Shown here one piece after another: positions 20,681 through 31,965 of a stretch of DNA of 64,000 bases. The DNA is taken from contig CAUYUJ010003581.1 of the NCBI GenBank assembly GCA_963575745.1, positions 447,798-511,797 of the forward strand. The letters run 5' to 3'. The translations under genes were made by a program, and so were the position numbers. The notes beneath the pieces are model-generated. The model saw only the letters and a list, made by a program, of their open reading frames with translations. It did not search any database and was not told the DNA's origin. This DNA comes from Prorocentrum cordatum. Its lineage: Eukaryota; Sar; Dinophyceae; Prorocentrales; Prorocentraceae. The first letter of the stretch is position 1, and each line of letters begins with the position of its first letter.

Positions 20681-21379
20681 CCCTTTTCGTTTGTTGGCTC
20701 GCAGCTACTACTGCTAGCGGCCATTGGTGGCAATGCTGCTGCGAGCGCAGTGCCACCACCAAAACCGCAACCCCGAACACCCACGTTCACCTTCGCAACG
20801 ACCATAGCCACGACCAGCAAACCTACCGCCACCAATGGCGCGCCAACTCACGCCTACAAGGCGCGACGCCACCCGCTCCAGCTGCGCCGCGGCCTGTGGA
20901 AGTGTCACAGCACGGATCACGACCATGACCGCTGCCAAGCACGGACTCCACTCCAGGGCTCTCGTGCGGCTCACAATGCCACCGCCGCAGAAACCAGAGA
21001 CTATGGCCACTACCACTACCATCGCAGCAGCCCCTTCCACTGCCGCTGCCCTTTGTCACTATCAACCTTTATGTCATCACCCCTGCCGCTGCCGCGGCCA
21101 CGACCATACTGGCTCGCGCGGCACAGCTCGAACAACTCGTAGAGCCAACGACACAAACAACACAGTGCAACCAACGCGGCAACACGAAGAGACGACACCA
21201 GCATGAGGGCAACACTCCCAGCGACGGTATTGCTCCGAATCATGTTGGCGGTGACAAGCATTCGCCACGTGGCACGGTAATGCCTGTTGGGGCGAACACG
21301 CAGGCGACGGCGGGCTTTCGAATCTTTCCTTCAGGGCGATCACGTTGTGCCGCCGTGCGGCATTGTGATTATTTTTCTG

Positions 21380-21560
21380 GCGACCATCTTGGCGACCACA
21401 TTGGGTGGTATTTTTTTTTTTTGGCGACCATTTTGGCGACCATATGGGTTACCATATCGATTTTTGGCGACCATTTGGGCGACCATATGGGTTGCCATAT
21501 CGGTTTTTGGCGACCATTCGGGCGACCATGGGGGCGACCATTCGGCGACCACTTTGATGC
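21380..21560. repeat. 43-bp tandem repeat built on GGCGACCAT (copy 1)
   Basis: Pairs of GGCGACC start at 21423/21434, 21466/21478 and 21509/21521, giving a 43-bp period; each period includes the palindrome CCATATGG and a T run. It forms the right end of the 9-kb duplication. Copy 2 lies at about 32660-32840. Confidence 0.75.
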
Positions 21561-21597
21561 CCCCCCCGCTGTTGGGTACTAGGGACGTCACGGACCT

Positions 21598-24188
21598 ACG
21601 ATCCCGCGCGCCGCGAGCCCGACGTCCTCCGCCGGTTCCTAGCGCTCACGGGGAAACACCTAGACTGCGACGACTATTTCGAACTGGCCCTCACCACGAT
21701 GAGCCGCCGTTCCCTAATGGAGTGCGTTCGGGGCGTCATTCGCTTGTCCCCGGACAGCGCTGCGGGGGCGGCGCGCTATCGACTGCAATAAGCCTGGCAA
21801 CGGCAGGGCCCAGCCCTACATTGCACCCGCGCACGTCATCGTCGCTCTCATGCGTGCTCGCGCCGGGTACGAGAGGACGTCGGTCTACGTTCCCGTGGGC
21901 GCGGTAGCTCCCCGGCGCCCCCATCTTCGCTGGCCCGCTCCACTCTAGGCGCGGAGCGCCTACCGCGGCCCCGAGAGCCAGCCTTGCGCGCCGCCCCCCG
22001 CGCCGGGAAGTCCTCGCCGCCTTGCGGCTGTGCTTTCTTGCGCCGGGCTTTCGAGCGCGGGCGGCGCGTGCGATTGGGCATGGGCTAAGTGTGAATGGAG
22101 TTCCTCAAGAGTTCAGCGATCACTTGCCACCCGCCCCCCCCGGCGCTTGGCGCGCGACCGCCCCCTCGCGCCCCCCGGGCAAGGTGGCTTAATTATCTCC
22201 ACTCTTGGCCCAGCGTGCCTACCGCAGCCCTAGGAGCCAACCTGGCCCGCTCCTCTCCACGCCGGGAAGTCCTCGCCGACTTGTGGCCACGCCCTCTTTC
22301 ACCGGGCTTTGGTTGCATGGGTGGCGCGTGCAACTGGTTTTGGGAAGTGGCACGCGCCGCGGAGTCAACAGCCCGCCGCGGCGAGCTGCCCCCACCCCCA
22401 TTTCTTGTTTCTCTTCCAAGGCTGCGACGGTTCGTCGCTCTCCTCCCCCTGCGGCCCCCGCATCCGCTTGCCAGCGCCGCGGAGACAAGTAGCTCGACGA
22501 CATGTGCAAGTCGGGCGAGCAGCGCAATAAGGCCCAACACCGCGGGCCCAAGCGCCGCGGGGCTGAGCAGCGCGTCGCCGACCAGCACCGCCGAGACAAG
22601 CGCCGCGGCAACGAGCAACAATGACACTAGTAGCGCGACGTTGGTTGAAGAGCACCACGGGCTCCAGCACAACGGAGTCAAGGGGCGCGTCGCTGACCAG
22701 CACCACCGCGACAAGCAGCGCGGCGACGATCACCAGAGAGTCGCGCAGCACGACGTTGCTGAGCACACCAGGGTCCAACGGGATCGAGCAGCACGTCGCT
22801 AACCAGCACTTCTGGGACAAGCGGCGCGGCTACGTGGCCTGGCACTCACCTCAGCTACCCGGGGCGCTCCGGTGCGCGAGGTACATTGTCGGTGAGAGCG
22901 CGTCGCTATCCACGGGAGCTTAGTTGGCACAGTCAGGGTTGACGTAGCCAGGTTTGGCACAGTCATGGTTGGCAATGTCAGCGCGGTCGGAAATGGCGCA
23001 GCCACGATTGGAATAGTCAGCAGCAACTGCTCGAGTAAATGTTCTACCGTTCTCCGCCTCTCCTCTCGCGCTGCAAGCCTGGCGCGCACTTTCCCCCCCC
23101 CTCCTGCGTCCTAATGCTGCAGCGGTTAGCTGCCGCACCGGGGTGCCTACCGTGCTTGGCGCGCACTTCCCCCCCTCCCCTTCACCGGTTTTTTGTCCCA
23201 CGCGGCTATGGTTGCCGCCAATACCGCTGTTTGATGGTGCTCCGACAGCCTGAATTCCATGCAAGAATCACATTGGGAATGGGCGGTCAGTGGCCCCTGG
23301 CCTGCTCCTGGCTGGTCTCGGCCTCCGCTGGTGACCGAAAAGGGTTCAGTGGGGTCTCGCCACGCTGCCGACCTCTACGGTGCTGGACTTCGGCATGCGT
23401 GGCTCTGTGCGCCCGTCGGCTGCTCTCTCCTGCAAGGACTCCGCTTTCGACAAGTGCCACTGCTGTACAAACAAGAGTTACTGCCATTTGCAGTCCTAAA
23501 TGTGACGAGGTTGTCCCTCTTCACTCGTGCGCTGACACGATGTTTCGACATTTGCGTTCGTCCACTTCACGGATGTCATCTGGGGTTACTTGTTGGTATC
23601 GTTCGTCTCTGACGTTGCCGTCTGACTGACTCACACCGAGTGGTCGACCTCTACGTGATTTGGGTCACGCCGCCGCGCCATTTTGGCTGTATCTATTCGC
23701 TGGTAGCCACCGGGATTTCCGGACGCCACCAAGAATCCGTCGACTGGTTCTTTTCGCTTATCTGAGTTGCCGCACGTTTGCTGTGCTTGTTTTGCTTTTT
23801 CCGTTTCCTGCTTAGTCGTGGCCGGGCTAGAGACCCGTTCCACGAGGTCGTTGTCCAAAACATGTCCCCACCAACCCATTCAGAAACCCTGTCTTTCAAA
23901 GTTGACGGGGAAAAGACGAAAAGACACATCTAGGGAAACAAAGCGAACACAGGGATAGCCTTGGAAGGCCTCTTCGGGCCATCCCTGGATACCGCGTGGG
24001 GGCGAGGGGAAGAGGAGGAGGAACATGAGGACGAGGAGGGGGAGGACGAGGACGCGGATGAGGACGAAGACGAGGACGACGATGACTAGTATGAGGACAA
24101 CGCGGACCAGGACTCATGGAACCATCTAGAATAATTATTGCAACTGCTGCTTCTGCTGCTGGTGCTCTCTGGGAGTTTTGGGGGCCCT
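21598..24188. other. Unique spacer between the two 9-kb copies, up to the gap
   Basis: No convincing gene. A unit of about 258 bp is repeated once (GCCTACCGCGGCCCCGAGAG at 21959, GCCTACCGCAGCCCTAGGAG at 22217; both followed by CCGGGAAGTCCTCGCCG). A ~110-bp unit with CGTCGCTGACCAGCAC and GACAAGC-GCGCGGC repeats at about 22570, 22686 and 22793. An acidic GAGGACGA run lies at 24001-24090. Confidence 0.45.
23675..23689 (+). other. Orphan spliced-leader-like motif
   Basis: GCCATTTTGGCT at 23677-23688 is a 12-base exact match to the core of the dinoflagellate spliced leader. No clear gene follows within 500 bases on this strand, so it may mark a decayed retrocopy. Confidence 0.4.
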
Positions 24189-24288
24189 NNNNNNNNNNNN
24201 NNNNNNNNNNNNNNNNNNNNNNNNNNNNNNNNNNNNNNNNNNNNNNNNNNNNNNNNNNNNNNNNNNNNNNNNNNNNNNNNNNNNNNNN
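24189..24288. other. Assembly gap of 100 N
   Basis: Exactly 100 N, the usual placeholder for a gap of unknown length. The second 9-kb copy starts at the first base after it. Confidence 0.98.
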
Positions 24289-25274
24289 TGAGATGCCATC
24301 CGCAAGATTCCTGGCGATTCTCCTGGATGCTTTTCAACATACCTGTAAGGCCCGCTCACGACCCTGAAGGGTATCGGGCGACCTCTCACGGGCCCTTGGG
24401 GTATCTGGAGCAGTCCTGGCAGGCCGTAAAGTACCATGGTGGGCCCCATTAAGAAGTTCTGTCGTATCCTTGGTGAGCCCCATCAAGACTCTGCCCCCGT
24501 AGGTGTCTGGAGGGTGTTGTACGAAGCCCCGAAGGGCTTCCAGACCGCCCTTAAGAAGCCACAAGGGTTCCTGGATGGCAACCTAAGAAACCCTAGAGGG
24601 TCGTTGGGAGGCCCCTTGGTATGCATAAGTAAGGTTCGCGAACGCTTGTTATTGCGGATGCTCACAACAAGTCGCTTCAGGGCCCCAAAACAACACACGC
24701 CTGACATTGAATTTCGGTGGTGTCTTCGTGCGCTCTTTTTCAGCATCTTCCCCTTTGGGTTTCCCGCAAAACCGCGCACCCATCGATGCGTAACTCATTC
24801 GTCTGTTCCCCGCACACATCTACGTTGCGTGTGTATCTTGTTCGCTTTCATCGGATCCTAGTCAGCGGGGTTCTTTTGTGCTGGAAAATATGGCGAGGCG
24901 TGTCCATTGCGCGTGCCACTATGTGTGAGATGATAACTAATAAGTTAAATAAGAGGCCCTCCAAACAACACATCCAATCGGAAGCACTGTCACACGTAAC
25001 ACACATGAGTGGCACGAAATCATGTAGGTACCCTTTGCAAGACAACAACACAGGGGGACGAACGACTGGACAATGCAAACGTTCACAAACCATATATCCA
25101 AACACGCACAAACAAGCACGAATGACGTTGGAAACAACACAACTACAAACATGGCACAACCGCAAAACAACAACACGTTCCGTAATCGTTTGCGTCTCGA
25201 AACCCGAGCCGTTTGACGGACTGGCTTGTTTTGCCTTGAACCTCTCGGCCCTGTTTCCAGCGCGACCAGCAGCG

Positions 25275-25568
25275 ATGGCACCCAAAAAACAGCCGTGGCT
25301 GACGACGCCTTCCAAGGCGCTGTGGGTGCGCCGCTCTTCGCCGACTACGAGGTTGCGTGTGATGCGCCTTCTGAAGACGATCAAAATCAAAAACATGATC
25401 ATCAAGAGGCAGGGCTACCGCATGAGGGCCTTGAAGGTGCGGATGAACCGCATCAAGCTCGAGAGCGAGCAGGCATTGAAGGATGAGCATGAGAGCAACG
25501 AGTGGACCGAGACGATCGTCCGGAGGATGGAAGACGAGATCTCGACGGACACGGACACTACTGGCTAG
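25275..25568 (+). CDS. Small hypothetical protein, 97 residues (copy 2)
   Basis: Twin of 13986-14279, with eight amino-acid differences (for example KTK to KIK, KAR to KVR, NAT to DTT). In this copy the frame continues upstream without a stop to 24717, because the T-rich stretch is missing, so a longer product of up to 283 residues is formally possible. The ATG in GCAGCGATGGCACCC remains the better start. Function unknown; may be a remnant. Confidence 0.35.
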   Translation: MAPKKQPWLTTPSKALWVRRSSPTTRLRVMRLLKTIKIKNMIIKRQGYRMRALKVRMNRIKLESEQALKDEHESNEWTETIVRRMEDEISTDTDTTG

Positions 25569-25789
25569 CTCCTCGGCGAGTTTCTCCGCAGCTCGGTGCG
25601 AGTTTCTCGGCAGCTCTGTGCGAGTAGCGCTGCTCTGCTCTACGAGTTTCTCGGCAGCTCGGTGCGAGTGGCGCTGCTCCTCGGTAGCTGCAGTGCGAGT
25701 AGCGTTGCTCCTCGGTAGCCCTGTTCCTCTCCTCAGTCCGAGGCGGGCCGAATGACACCTCGACGGCGGTGCCTCTCGATACTGGGGCC

Positions 25790-26435
25790 GACAAGGCGTC
25801 ATCCTCGCCATCACCGTCATCATCGCCATGAGCGCCATCATCAGCATCCAAGAGACCAACATCATCATTACAACCAACATCGCCATCATCGACCTCGGCC
25901 CCCTCCTCCTTCTCATGACCACCACCATTATACTCGTTAGCAATATCATCGTCGTTACCACCATCCTCTTCACAATTCTCACCGTCATCCTGGTCAGCAA
26001 CATTCATACCACCATCAATACCGTTACTATTACCATCTCCATTGCCGTAATTGTTATCATATTGTGTATAGCTGCCACCCTGCTCTGCAGCGCAACCATC
26101 ATCAATATCGGCATCAACAACATCATCATCATCAACATCACACTGCTAACCGTTCTCGTTGCAGTCATCGGCCTTGAACTCTACACCATTGTCCTAGTCA
26201 TGATCACCATCGTCAGCGCCACCATCGTCATCGCCATAGCGATCGTAATCATAACATCGTCAGTAACAGCATCTTTCTCATCATCACCATGGCCATCATC
26301 ACTTGTTGTATCAACATCGTTACCATCATGTCTACCATAGTCAGTCTCGTCATATGCATCCTCAGCATCAGTGTCATCCGAACCATCGTCGTCATCATTA
26401 CCACCATCACAATCATCGTCACCATCATTCGCTCT
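25790..26435. repeat. Degenerate ATC/CATCA-rich DNA, copy 2
   Basis: Near-identical to 14500-15150. The overlapping long frames are effects of the triplet bias. Confidence 0.6.
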
Positions 26436-27329
26436 TGCTTGGGTGTTCCCTCTATGCTTCGGGCCTCGGTTTCCTGTTCGGTCGTTGTCCCTCCGCCGTT
26501 CGGTCCCTCTTGGCCCTCGTTTCGTGTCTTGTCGGTCCCTCGTCGGGCCCTCGATGTTACGAGTATTGATCTAGCTCTAGCCAACGGCCAAATAAATTCC
26601 TCGCCCTCCTTATCCTCGCTCTCCTTACCCTCGCACTCCTCATCCTCGCACTCCTCGCCCTCGCACCCTCCATCCCCGCTCTCTCCATCATCCTGCTCAC
26701 CAACCTCGCCCTCTCCCTCGTCCGTGAGTCGAGCGTCCCTGGACGGCGGCAAGGGGTGCTTGCTCCCCTGGAAGGCAGGGTCGAGCGTCCCTGGAGGGTG
26801 GTGAGTCGAGCATCCTCGGAGGACGGCATGGGGATGCCGCCCACCCCACCAGCGCCGAGTTGCGCCCCGAGGGGGACAGAGGAAGAGGAAGTGGTGCAGT
26901 CCAGAGGCCCCCCCACACAGAAGTTAAGAGGAAGAGGAGGAGGTGTAGGAAACCAAAGCGATCGAAAGGGGGGCGTGGCAAAAAGGGGGGGGGGTAGCCG
27001 AGGAGCTGGAACAAAGCACGTCTCGAACAAGTACCAGCACAAGCCCCAAGCATGTCTGCAACAAACCATACACAAGTCTCAAACAAGAACGACGCAAACC
27101 TCAAGGACGTGCCAAACAAGTCTCAGACAGGCCCCAAACCAGTCCTACACAAGTACCAACAAGGTCTTAACACGTCCAAGCACAGGCCTCGAACATTCGT
27201 CAACAAGTCTGAAACAAGTCTCAAATGCGCTGGGCGTTGCCTTCGATGATTATTTGCGCTTCGCGCATCCCTGTCAGCGCCAGCCCTTCCAGAAACGACG
27301 CCCAAGCGAATTGTCTAGAGTATAGACAT

Positions 27330-27590
27330 GGTGCTACGATAAACATGGTGCCCCAATGTGTATGGCGTAACCAACGGCATAACAATTACATAGTGCGCCA
27401 ACTGTGCCGTGCCGTGCCGTGGCCATACCATAGTATAGCATAGCATTGCGTTGCTCAGCATTGCACAATCAATGCACCGCACAGCAGTGCAACATACGGC
27501 ACGCACATAGCATAGCATCACAATGCACAGCATGGCATTGCATTGCGCAGCTGGCATAGCATGCACGTTGAACACTCTGCTAACAACAAA
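27330..27590 (+). repeat. Gene-upstream pentamer element, copy 3
   Basis: The duplicated counterpart of 16040-16300, standing before the start codon at 27692. Confidence 0.6.
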
Positions 27591-27606
27591 CAACACGCGT
27601 GAAAAC

Positions 27607-27627
27607 GCAGCCGTTTTGGCTCTGCTC
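27607..27627 (+). promoter_or_regulatory. Spliced-leader relic, second gene copy
   Basis: Same CGCAG|CCGTTTTGGCTCTG motif as at 16320, unchanged between the copies although the flanks have diverged slightly. The relic was therefore present before the 9-kb duplication. Confidence 0.6.
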
Positions 27628-27691
27628 TGTGTTGCTGCAGGTGAGGTCCTAACCGAGTTCCCTGGTCGCTCTTCGCACTGGAACTACGTCC

Positions 27692-30600
27692 ATGGCGACG
27701 GCCAGGGAGAGGCTCGCCCGCAAGGTTGTCGAGAGGCAGCTCGGCGGTGCGGCTGTAAGCCAGGGCGGTGACGACTATGACGACGCTGGCTCGGTCAGGA
27801 CCCTGGGCGCTGACACCGTGGCTACTGGAGTGAGTGGAGCCCCGAGGAAGAGGAAGTCAAAGGCCCAGGATGCCAAGGAGCAGCAGGAGAAAGCTGCCAA
27901 GATTGCTCGTCAGTCAAGGTCGGTTTGCTGCTTTGGCACCTGCGGCAAGAAGTTGACTGCGAGTGACAAGAGGGAGAACAAGATATGCTGCCCAGTCCAT
28001 TACAAGCCATGGGCCATCGGGTACGCGTACATGACAGAGGAGGAGGCTGGAACGAAGTACGGCGACGACCCATCATTCAGGAAGGCCTTCGACGACTCCT
28101 CGAAGTACCTGGTTGACAACGAGATCGAGGTAGACAGATTCTCTCCGAAGCAGGTCGAGGATAGCTCTGAGCAGAAGGCTTCCTGCCAGCGTATCCTTGG
28201 CTTCTGGACTCGCCCTGAGATCTTTAACAAGTTTAAATATATGCCAGAACAGCTCGGGTACAAGTGCTTCAAGCTGTGGGACGAGTTCGGCACGCCCACC
28301 TTGGGCGTTCTCACAAGCGATCTTGAAGGAGCCCCTCGGACGTTCACATTCGAGTTCTCCAAGATGTTGAGTTTGTCGAATCTTTTGGCCCGCCCAGCCT
28401 CTACTATTCACGATGGGCAATGCGATTTGGTATACGAGAGTGCCACGGGCAAATTCCACGGTCAGCTCGACCCCAGCGGCAGCACTATCATTTCTATGAG
28501 TACCTTGTTGTCTCGGGCTGCGAAGAAGGAGGCAGATAAGAAGGAGGCGGAGCGCCAAAAGCAGGAGGAAGAGGATGCGGAGCTTCGCGCCCTCAGTCTG
28601 CATGACGACTCCAGTCAGCTCGACAATGGTCGGGGCCCCTCCGCGAGGTTCGAGGCTGACGAGTTCGAGAAAGACGCTGACATCCTGTCCGTTGGGGCCG
28701 AGCCTGCTGCTGTGACCCCAGAGAAGCCTCCCTCGAGCGGCCAAGCACTCCGGGCCTTGTCAGGAACAAAATCCTTGGACAGCCTTCCGGACCCGAGCGT
28801 TCAGGAGCTCATGCCCGATGTCGCAGAGCTTCTGAAAAGCGACCCTATCAAAGCGAAGTGGGTGTTGCAGCTGTCAAAGGTCAATTTCACGAAGGCCCTC
28901 GCTGGGAGGACACCTGGCGGCCACGGCAGGGAGAGGAACACGCTGAAGGGATACATCACGGAGGCCGAGAACATGGGGCGAGAGGAGGCAGTCATGATGA
29001 AGGAGCACCACGACTTGCACAGGCAGTGCGAGCAGTTCTCTACCGAGCAAGGCTGGCCCAATGCATCGGACGAGGAGCTTGGTTCGTTCGCGGCTGACCT
29101 CAAGAAGCACAACGTCGACCTTCCTACGTCTGCGAAGCTTAGCTGCATGTCCCGAGCATTGCGTGATTGGACGCAGCTTCAGCACAGCATCGAAGACAAG
29201 GCCGCGCAGCTCCTGAGCATGATCACTCCGTGGCCCTTGGACGGGGGCAGCGTGGGCAGCTTCGACCCCGAGAACCCCCTCGCTCGGCACATCGAGGGCA
29301 GCCCTTCCGAGAAGACGGAGAGGTTGCGGGAGTGCTTGATCTCGAAGATCCTCGCGCCCATGATCAGAGATGGCGCGCCCTCCCATGACTCGCTGCTGCG
29401 AGTCGTCCACGTGGTCTTGGACATGATCACGGCTGCTTCTGACAGCAAGCATATTGACTTCGAGGTCTACGAGGACCACGCCGACCAGATGATGTCTATG
29501 CTTCGGGCGGTCCTGGTTGTGATGGAAACAGACACCGTGAAGCTCAAGGAGTACAATGCCACCTCGAAAGACTACGACCGCTTGCAAGAGTCGACAGGGC
29601 AAGGCGGGATGTCCAACGTATTGACGGCCATGAAGCAGATTTCTCACTACAAGGCGCTTCTTGGAGAGTTCATTCGCACTCGCAAGGATTGCGAGACCTA
29701 CTTGCCACGCCTGGAGGAGTATGAGCAGAAGCTGTCCAGCAAGACCGAGTACAGCTTCCAGGATGACATGACCATGATCATGCAGGCGTGGAATCTCATT
29801 AAGCAGACGCACGGTAAGCTTCGGAAGGGCCAGGGCACCAAGCTCAGATCCCAGGCCGAGCAGGCTACACTCCAGATCACGGGCAGCCTTCCAGATATGA
29901 TCGAGCAGGGCAGGTTCCCGCCCGAGAGGAGTGCTGAGCTCAAGGGGCTGGTGGATATCACCTCTCAGATGTCCTTCGCGCTGCCGAAGCGAGACTTGTT
30001 CTCGAGTTATGTCGTGCGCATCCAGCAGGAGAACAACATTGGAAACCACGTCGGCACGATGATCAAGTGCATGCGAGCGTTCCAATGCGATGCTGAGCGC
30101 GAGACTCGCGCTGCTGACATCAAATCTCTTCATGCCCAAGTCAAGGCGTACATCGAGTTCGGCGTGCAGTCGTTACCTGAGGACCTGTCAGACAGCATCG
30201 ACCAGTTCATGGTCAAAGTGATGATTGCCATGGGGAGTGGCGAGGACATGAATATGATTCAGGCCGTGCTCGAATACATTCGGTTGGTGTGCGATCTTGG
30301 TCTCGATCTCATCGCTTTGAAGGGGGATTTGTCAGAGCAGATGGTGCAGTTCAAAGTATGCCTGACCGAGTTGTCCAACATCCAGTGGGACCTCGTGGCG
30401 GTCGTGGGCTTCAAGAAGCACGGAGCCACGGCGGAGGCCATGTGGCAGCGCAGCAAGGGCACGTCGGAGCTCGGCCAATTCGTTGCCGCGAGTGCGGCCA
30501 TGACTGAGGCCCACTGGCACCGATCTTGCGGCTGCCCTATAACTGATGCGCGCGGCTGTGCCTCCCCCTTCCCTTCCGCAACCTCCCAACCACCCCTCTC

Positions 30601-31417
30601 GACGTTCTCCCCTCCCCTCCTCTCCCCTCCCCTCTCCCTCCTTCCCTCCCCTCCCTTTTTCCCCTGCTCTCCCTCGCTCTCCATCCACTTCCAACTTTCC
30701 TCGCCTCCTCTCGCCCTCCCCCCTCCTGTTCACTCAAACAGCTGGCCTCTGCGGAGGGGCAGGTGGGGGCAAGGTCGCGCGCGTCGGCGACAGGGCGGCC
30801 GCGATTGGAGGGCCACCCAGGCGAGTGCAAAGATCAAGCTGGACTTCTTCACTCGTTGGCACGCACAGGTGCAAGAGTTGGCCTTGGAGGTGGCCACATT
30901 TGATTGCAACTATCAGGTCGAAGACGCCCTGCAGGCATGCGAGAAACACTTCTCGCACTCCATCACCACGGGCGTCGATGAGGGCTTGTGGCACGACGGC
31001 CTCAATGACGCCACGACCCTCGACCAGTACTTGGAGAAGGCCAAGGAGAGCATCTTCAAGATCTGTCGGCCCTCGGCGCTCAAGACTGCGATTGATGTGG
31101 TGTCGGTGAAGCTTGCGGCGGCCAAGAACAGCCGCGATCTCCACGGCGACAAGGACGAGGGCCGCCACGCTGCGGTGGAAGACATCGCTACCAAGCTTGG
31201 CCGTGCCAAGGTGACCCAGGCTGAGTGTCTCATGCTCGTGTGCTGCAGGGACTTCGCCGACACCCCGCTGAAGCTCAAGAGGAACATCAAGATCCACCTC
31301 AGCAACCTCAGCTCCAAGGAGAGCAGTCTCATCCCGAAGGGTTTGATGCGCATATTTGAGGAGAAGGCTGATGTCAAGCGCAAGGCAGAGCCCAAAAAGC
31401 CGATTTGCCCACCGTAG
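27692..31417 (+). CDS. Unrecognised 1,241-codon gene, copy 2 (about 1,130 residues after splicing)
   Basis: The frame is the same length as copy 1, with no stop, frameshift or indel. All features described for copy 1 are kept: the Cys/His cluster at 79-103, the coiled coil near 277-300 and the C-terminal block after the intron. By eye about 25 exon codons differ in meaning and only about 4 differ silently. Changes include P17L, E24Q and N29Y near the N terminus and a cluster near the C terminus (NVKIHVSNLIS to NIKIHLSNLSS). An intact frame argues against an old pseudogene; the excess of replacement changes argues against strong constraint. It begins about 100 bases after the pentamer element and has the same spliced-leader relic. 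Confidence 0.8.
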   Translation: MATARERLARKVVERQLGGAAVSQGGDDYDDAGSVRTLGADTVATGVSGAPRKRKSKAQDAKEQQEKAAKIARQSRSVCCFGTCGKKLTASDKRENKICCPVHYKPWAIGYAYMTEEEAGTKYGDDPSFRKAFDDSSKYLVDNEIEVDRFSPKQVEDSSEQKASCQRILGFWTRPEIFNKFKYMPEQLGYKCFKLWDEFGTPTLGVLTSDLEGAPRTFTFEFSKMLSLSNLLARPASTIHDGQCDLVYESATGKFHGQLDPSGSTIISMSTLLSRAAKKEADKKEAERQKQEEEDAELRALSLHDDSSQLDNGRGPSARFEADEFEKDADILSVGAEPAAVTPEKPPSSGQALRALSGTKSLDSLPDPSVQELMPDVAELLKSDPIKAKWVLQLSKVNFTKALAGRTPGGHGRERNTLKGYITEAENMGREEAVMMKEHHDLHRQCEQFSTEQGWPNASDEELGSFAADLKKHNVDLPTSAKLSCMSRALRDWTQLQHSIEDKAAQLLSMITPWPLDGGSVGSFDPENPLARHIEGSPSEKTERLRECLISKILAPMIRDGAPSHDSLLRVVHVVLDMITAASDSKHIDFEVYEDHADQMMSMLRAVLVVMETDTVKLKEYNATSKDYDRLQESTGQGGMSNVLTAMKQISHYKALLGEFIRTRKDCETYLPRLEEYEQKLSSKTEYSFQDDMTMIMQAWNLIKQTHGKLRKGQGTKLRSQAEQATLQITGSLPDMIEQGRFPPERSAELKGLVDITSQMSFALPKRDLFSSYVVRIQQENNIGNHVGTMIKCMRAFQCDAERETRAADIKSLHAQVKAYIEFGVQSLPEDLSDSIDQFMVKVMIAMGSGEDMNMIQAVLEYIRLVCDLGLDLIALKGDLSEQMVQFKVCLTELSNIQWDLVAVVGFKKHGATAEAMWQRSKGTSELGQFVAASAAMTEAHWHRSCGCPITDARGCASPFPSATSQPPLSTFSPPLLSPPLSLLPSPPFFPCSPSLSIHFQLSSPPLALPPPVHSNSWPLRRGRWGQGRARRRQGGRDWRATQASAKIKLDFFTRWHAQVQELALEVATFDCNYQVEDALQACEKHFSHSITTGVDEGLWHDGLNDATTLDQYLEKAKESIFKICRPSALKTAIDVVSVKLAAAKNSRDLHGDKDEGRHAAVEDIATKLGRAKVTQAECLMLVCCRDFADTPLKLKRNIKIHLSNLSSKESSLIPKGLMRIFEEKADVKRKAEPKKPICPP
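30488..30820 (+). other. In-frame GC-AG intron, 333 nt (copy 2)
   Basis: Donor GCC|GCGAGTGCGG and acceptor CCACCCAG|GCGAGTGC, as in copy 1, with the same length and CT-rich interior. Confidence 0.6.
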
Positions 31418-31775
31418 GTGGCGACAGCAAAACGGGCTCAGTGATGTGTGTTTTAAGCTATACGAGTATGTTGCTTGTGCGTTCTCGCGGTGCCGACTCT
31501 GGAGTTGTGCTGTCGACCGCGGCCCTTGGCGAGCGAGCTTCACTCATGGCCCGCCTGGTCGCGTGATTGTGCACGCTGGTATGTTCATGATATATGCACG
31601 TACGAGAGAAGTATGAATACCCAACAATACATACCAACACAGATTAATGAACACACGATTGTTTCAGGCGATTGCTGATCACTGTGACAGGAACGAGTTG
31701 CCGCAGCCTGCGGCTACATACCCATTGCTTGGAAAGCATGAGATCGTCTTTCCTGCTACCGCCGCCGCCCGCTGC
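31418..31775 (+). other. 3' flank of the 1,241-codon gene, copy 2
   Basis: Counterpart of 20131-20490; no further gene seen. Confidence 0.4.
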
Positions 31776-31779
31776 TGCC

Positions 31780-31965
31780 GCGGAGGAAGGAGGAGGAAGG
31801 AGAAGGACGGAAAGGAGTGAGGAGGAAGGAGGAGGAAGAGGGGGGGGGGAGGAAGGGAGGACGACCAGGGAAGGAGCAGGGAGGACGACTAAGAAAGAGG
31901 GAGGCGAGGGGCGACTCCCCTCCCCTTCCTCCTCTTCCTCCTCGCTCCTCTCCTCCTCCCCTTTG
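31780..31965. repeat. Purine arm / pyrimidine arm, copy 2
   Basis: Counterpart of 20495-20680; the G run is a few bases shorter here. Confidence 0.6.

Larger units (their letters stand above)
12515..21597. repeat. Direct duplication of about 9 kb, copy 1
   Basis: Matches 24289-32880 almost base for base over its whole length, covering the small 97-residue frame, ATC-rich DNA, the pentamer element, the spliced-leader relic, the 1,241-codon gene, its 3' flank and the 43-bp array. The main length difference is the T-rich stretch at 13446-13946, present only here. After about 21597 the two copies part abruptly. By eye the genes are about 99% identical. Confidence 0.9.

Noticed and set aside
23631-23929. 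Minus-strand frame with GWWGHVLDND, reminiscent of the WxGH motif near the end of some LINE proteins
   Set aside because: Match is four residues long, with no reverse transcriptase motif on either side.
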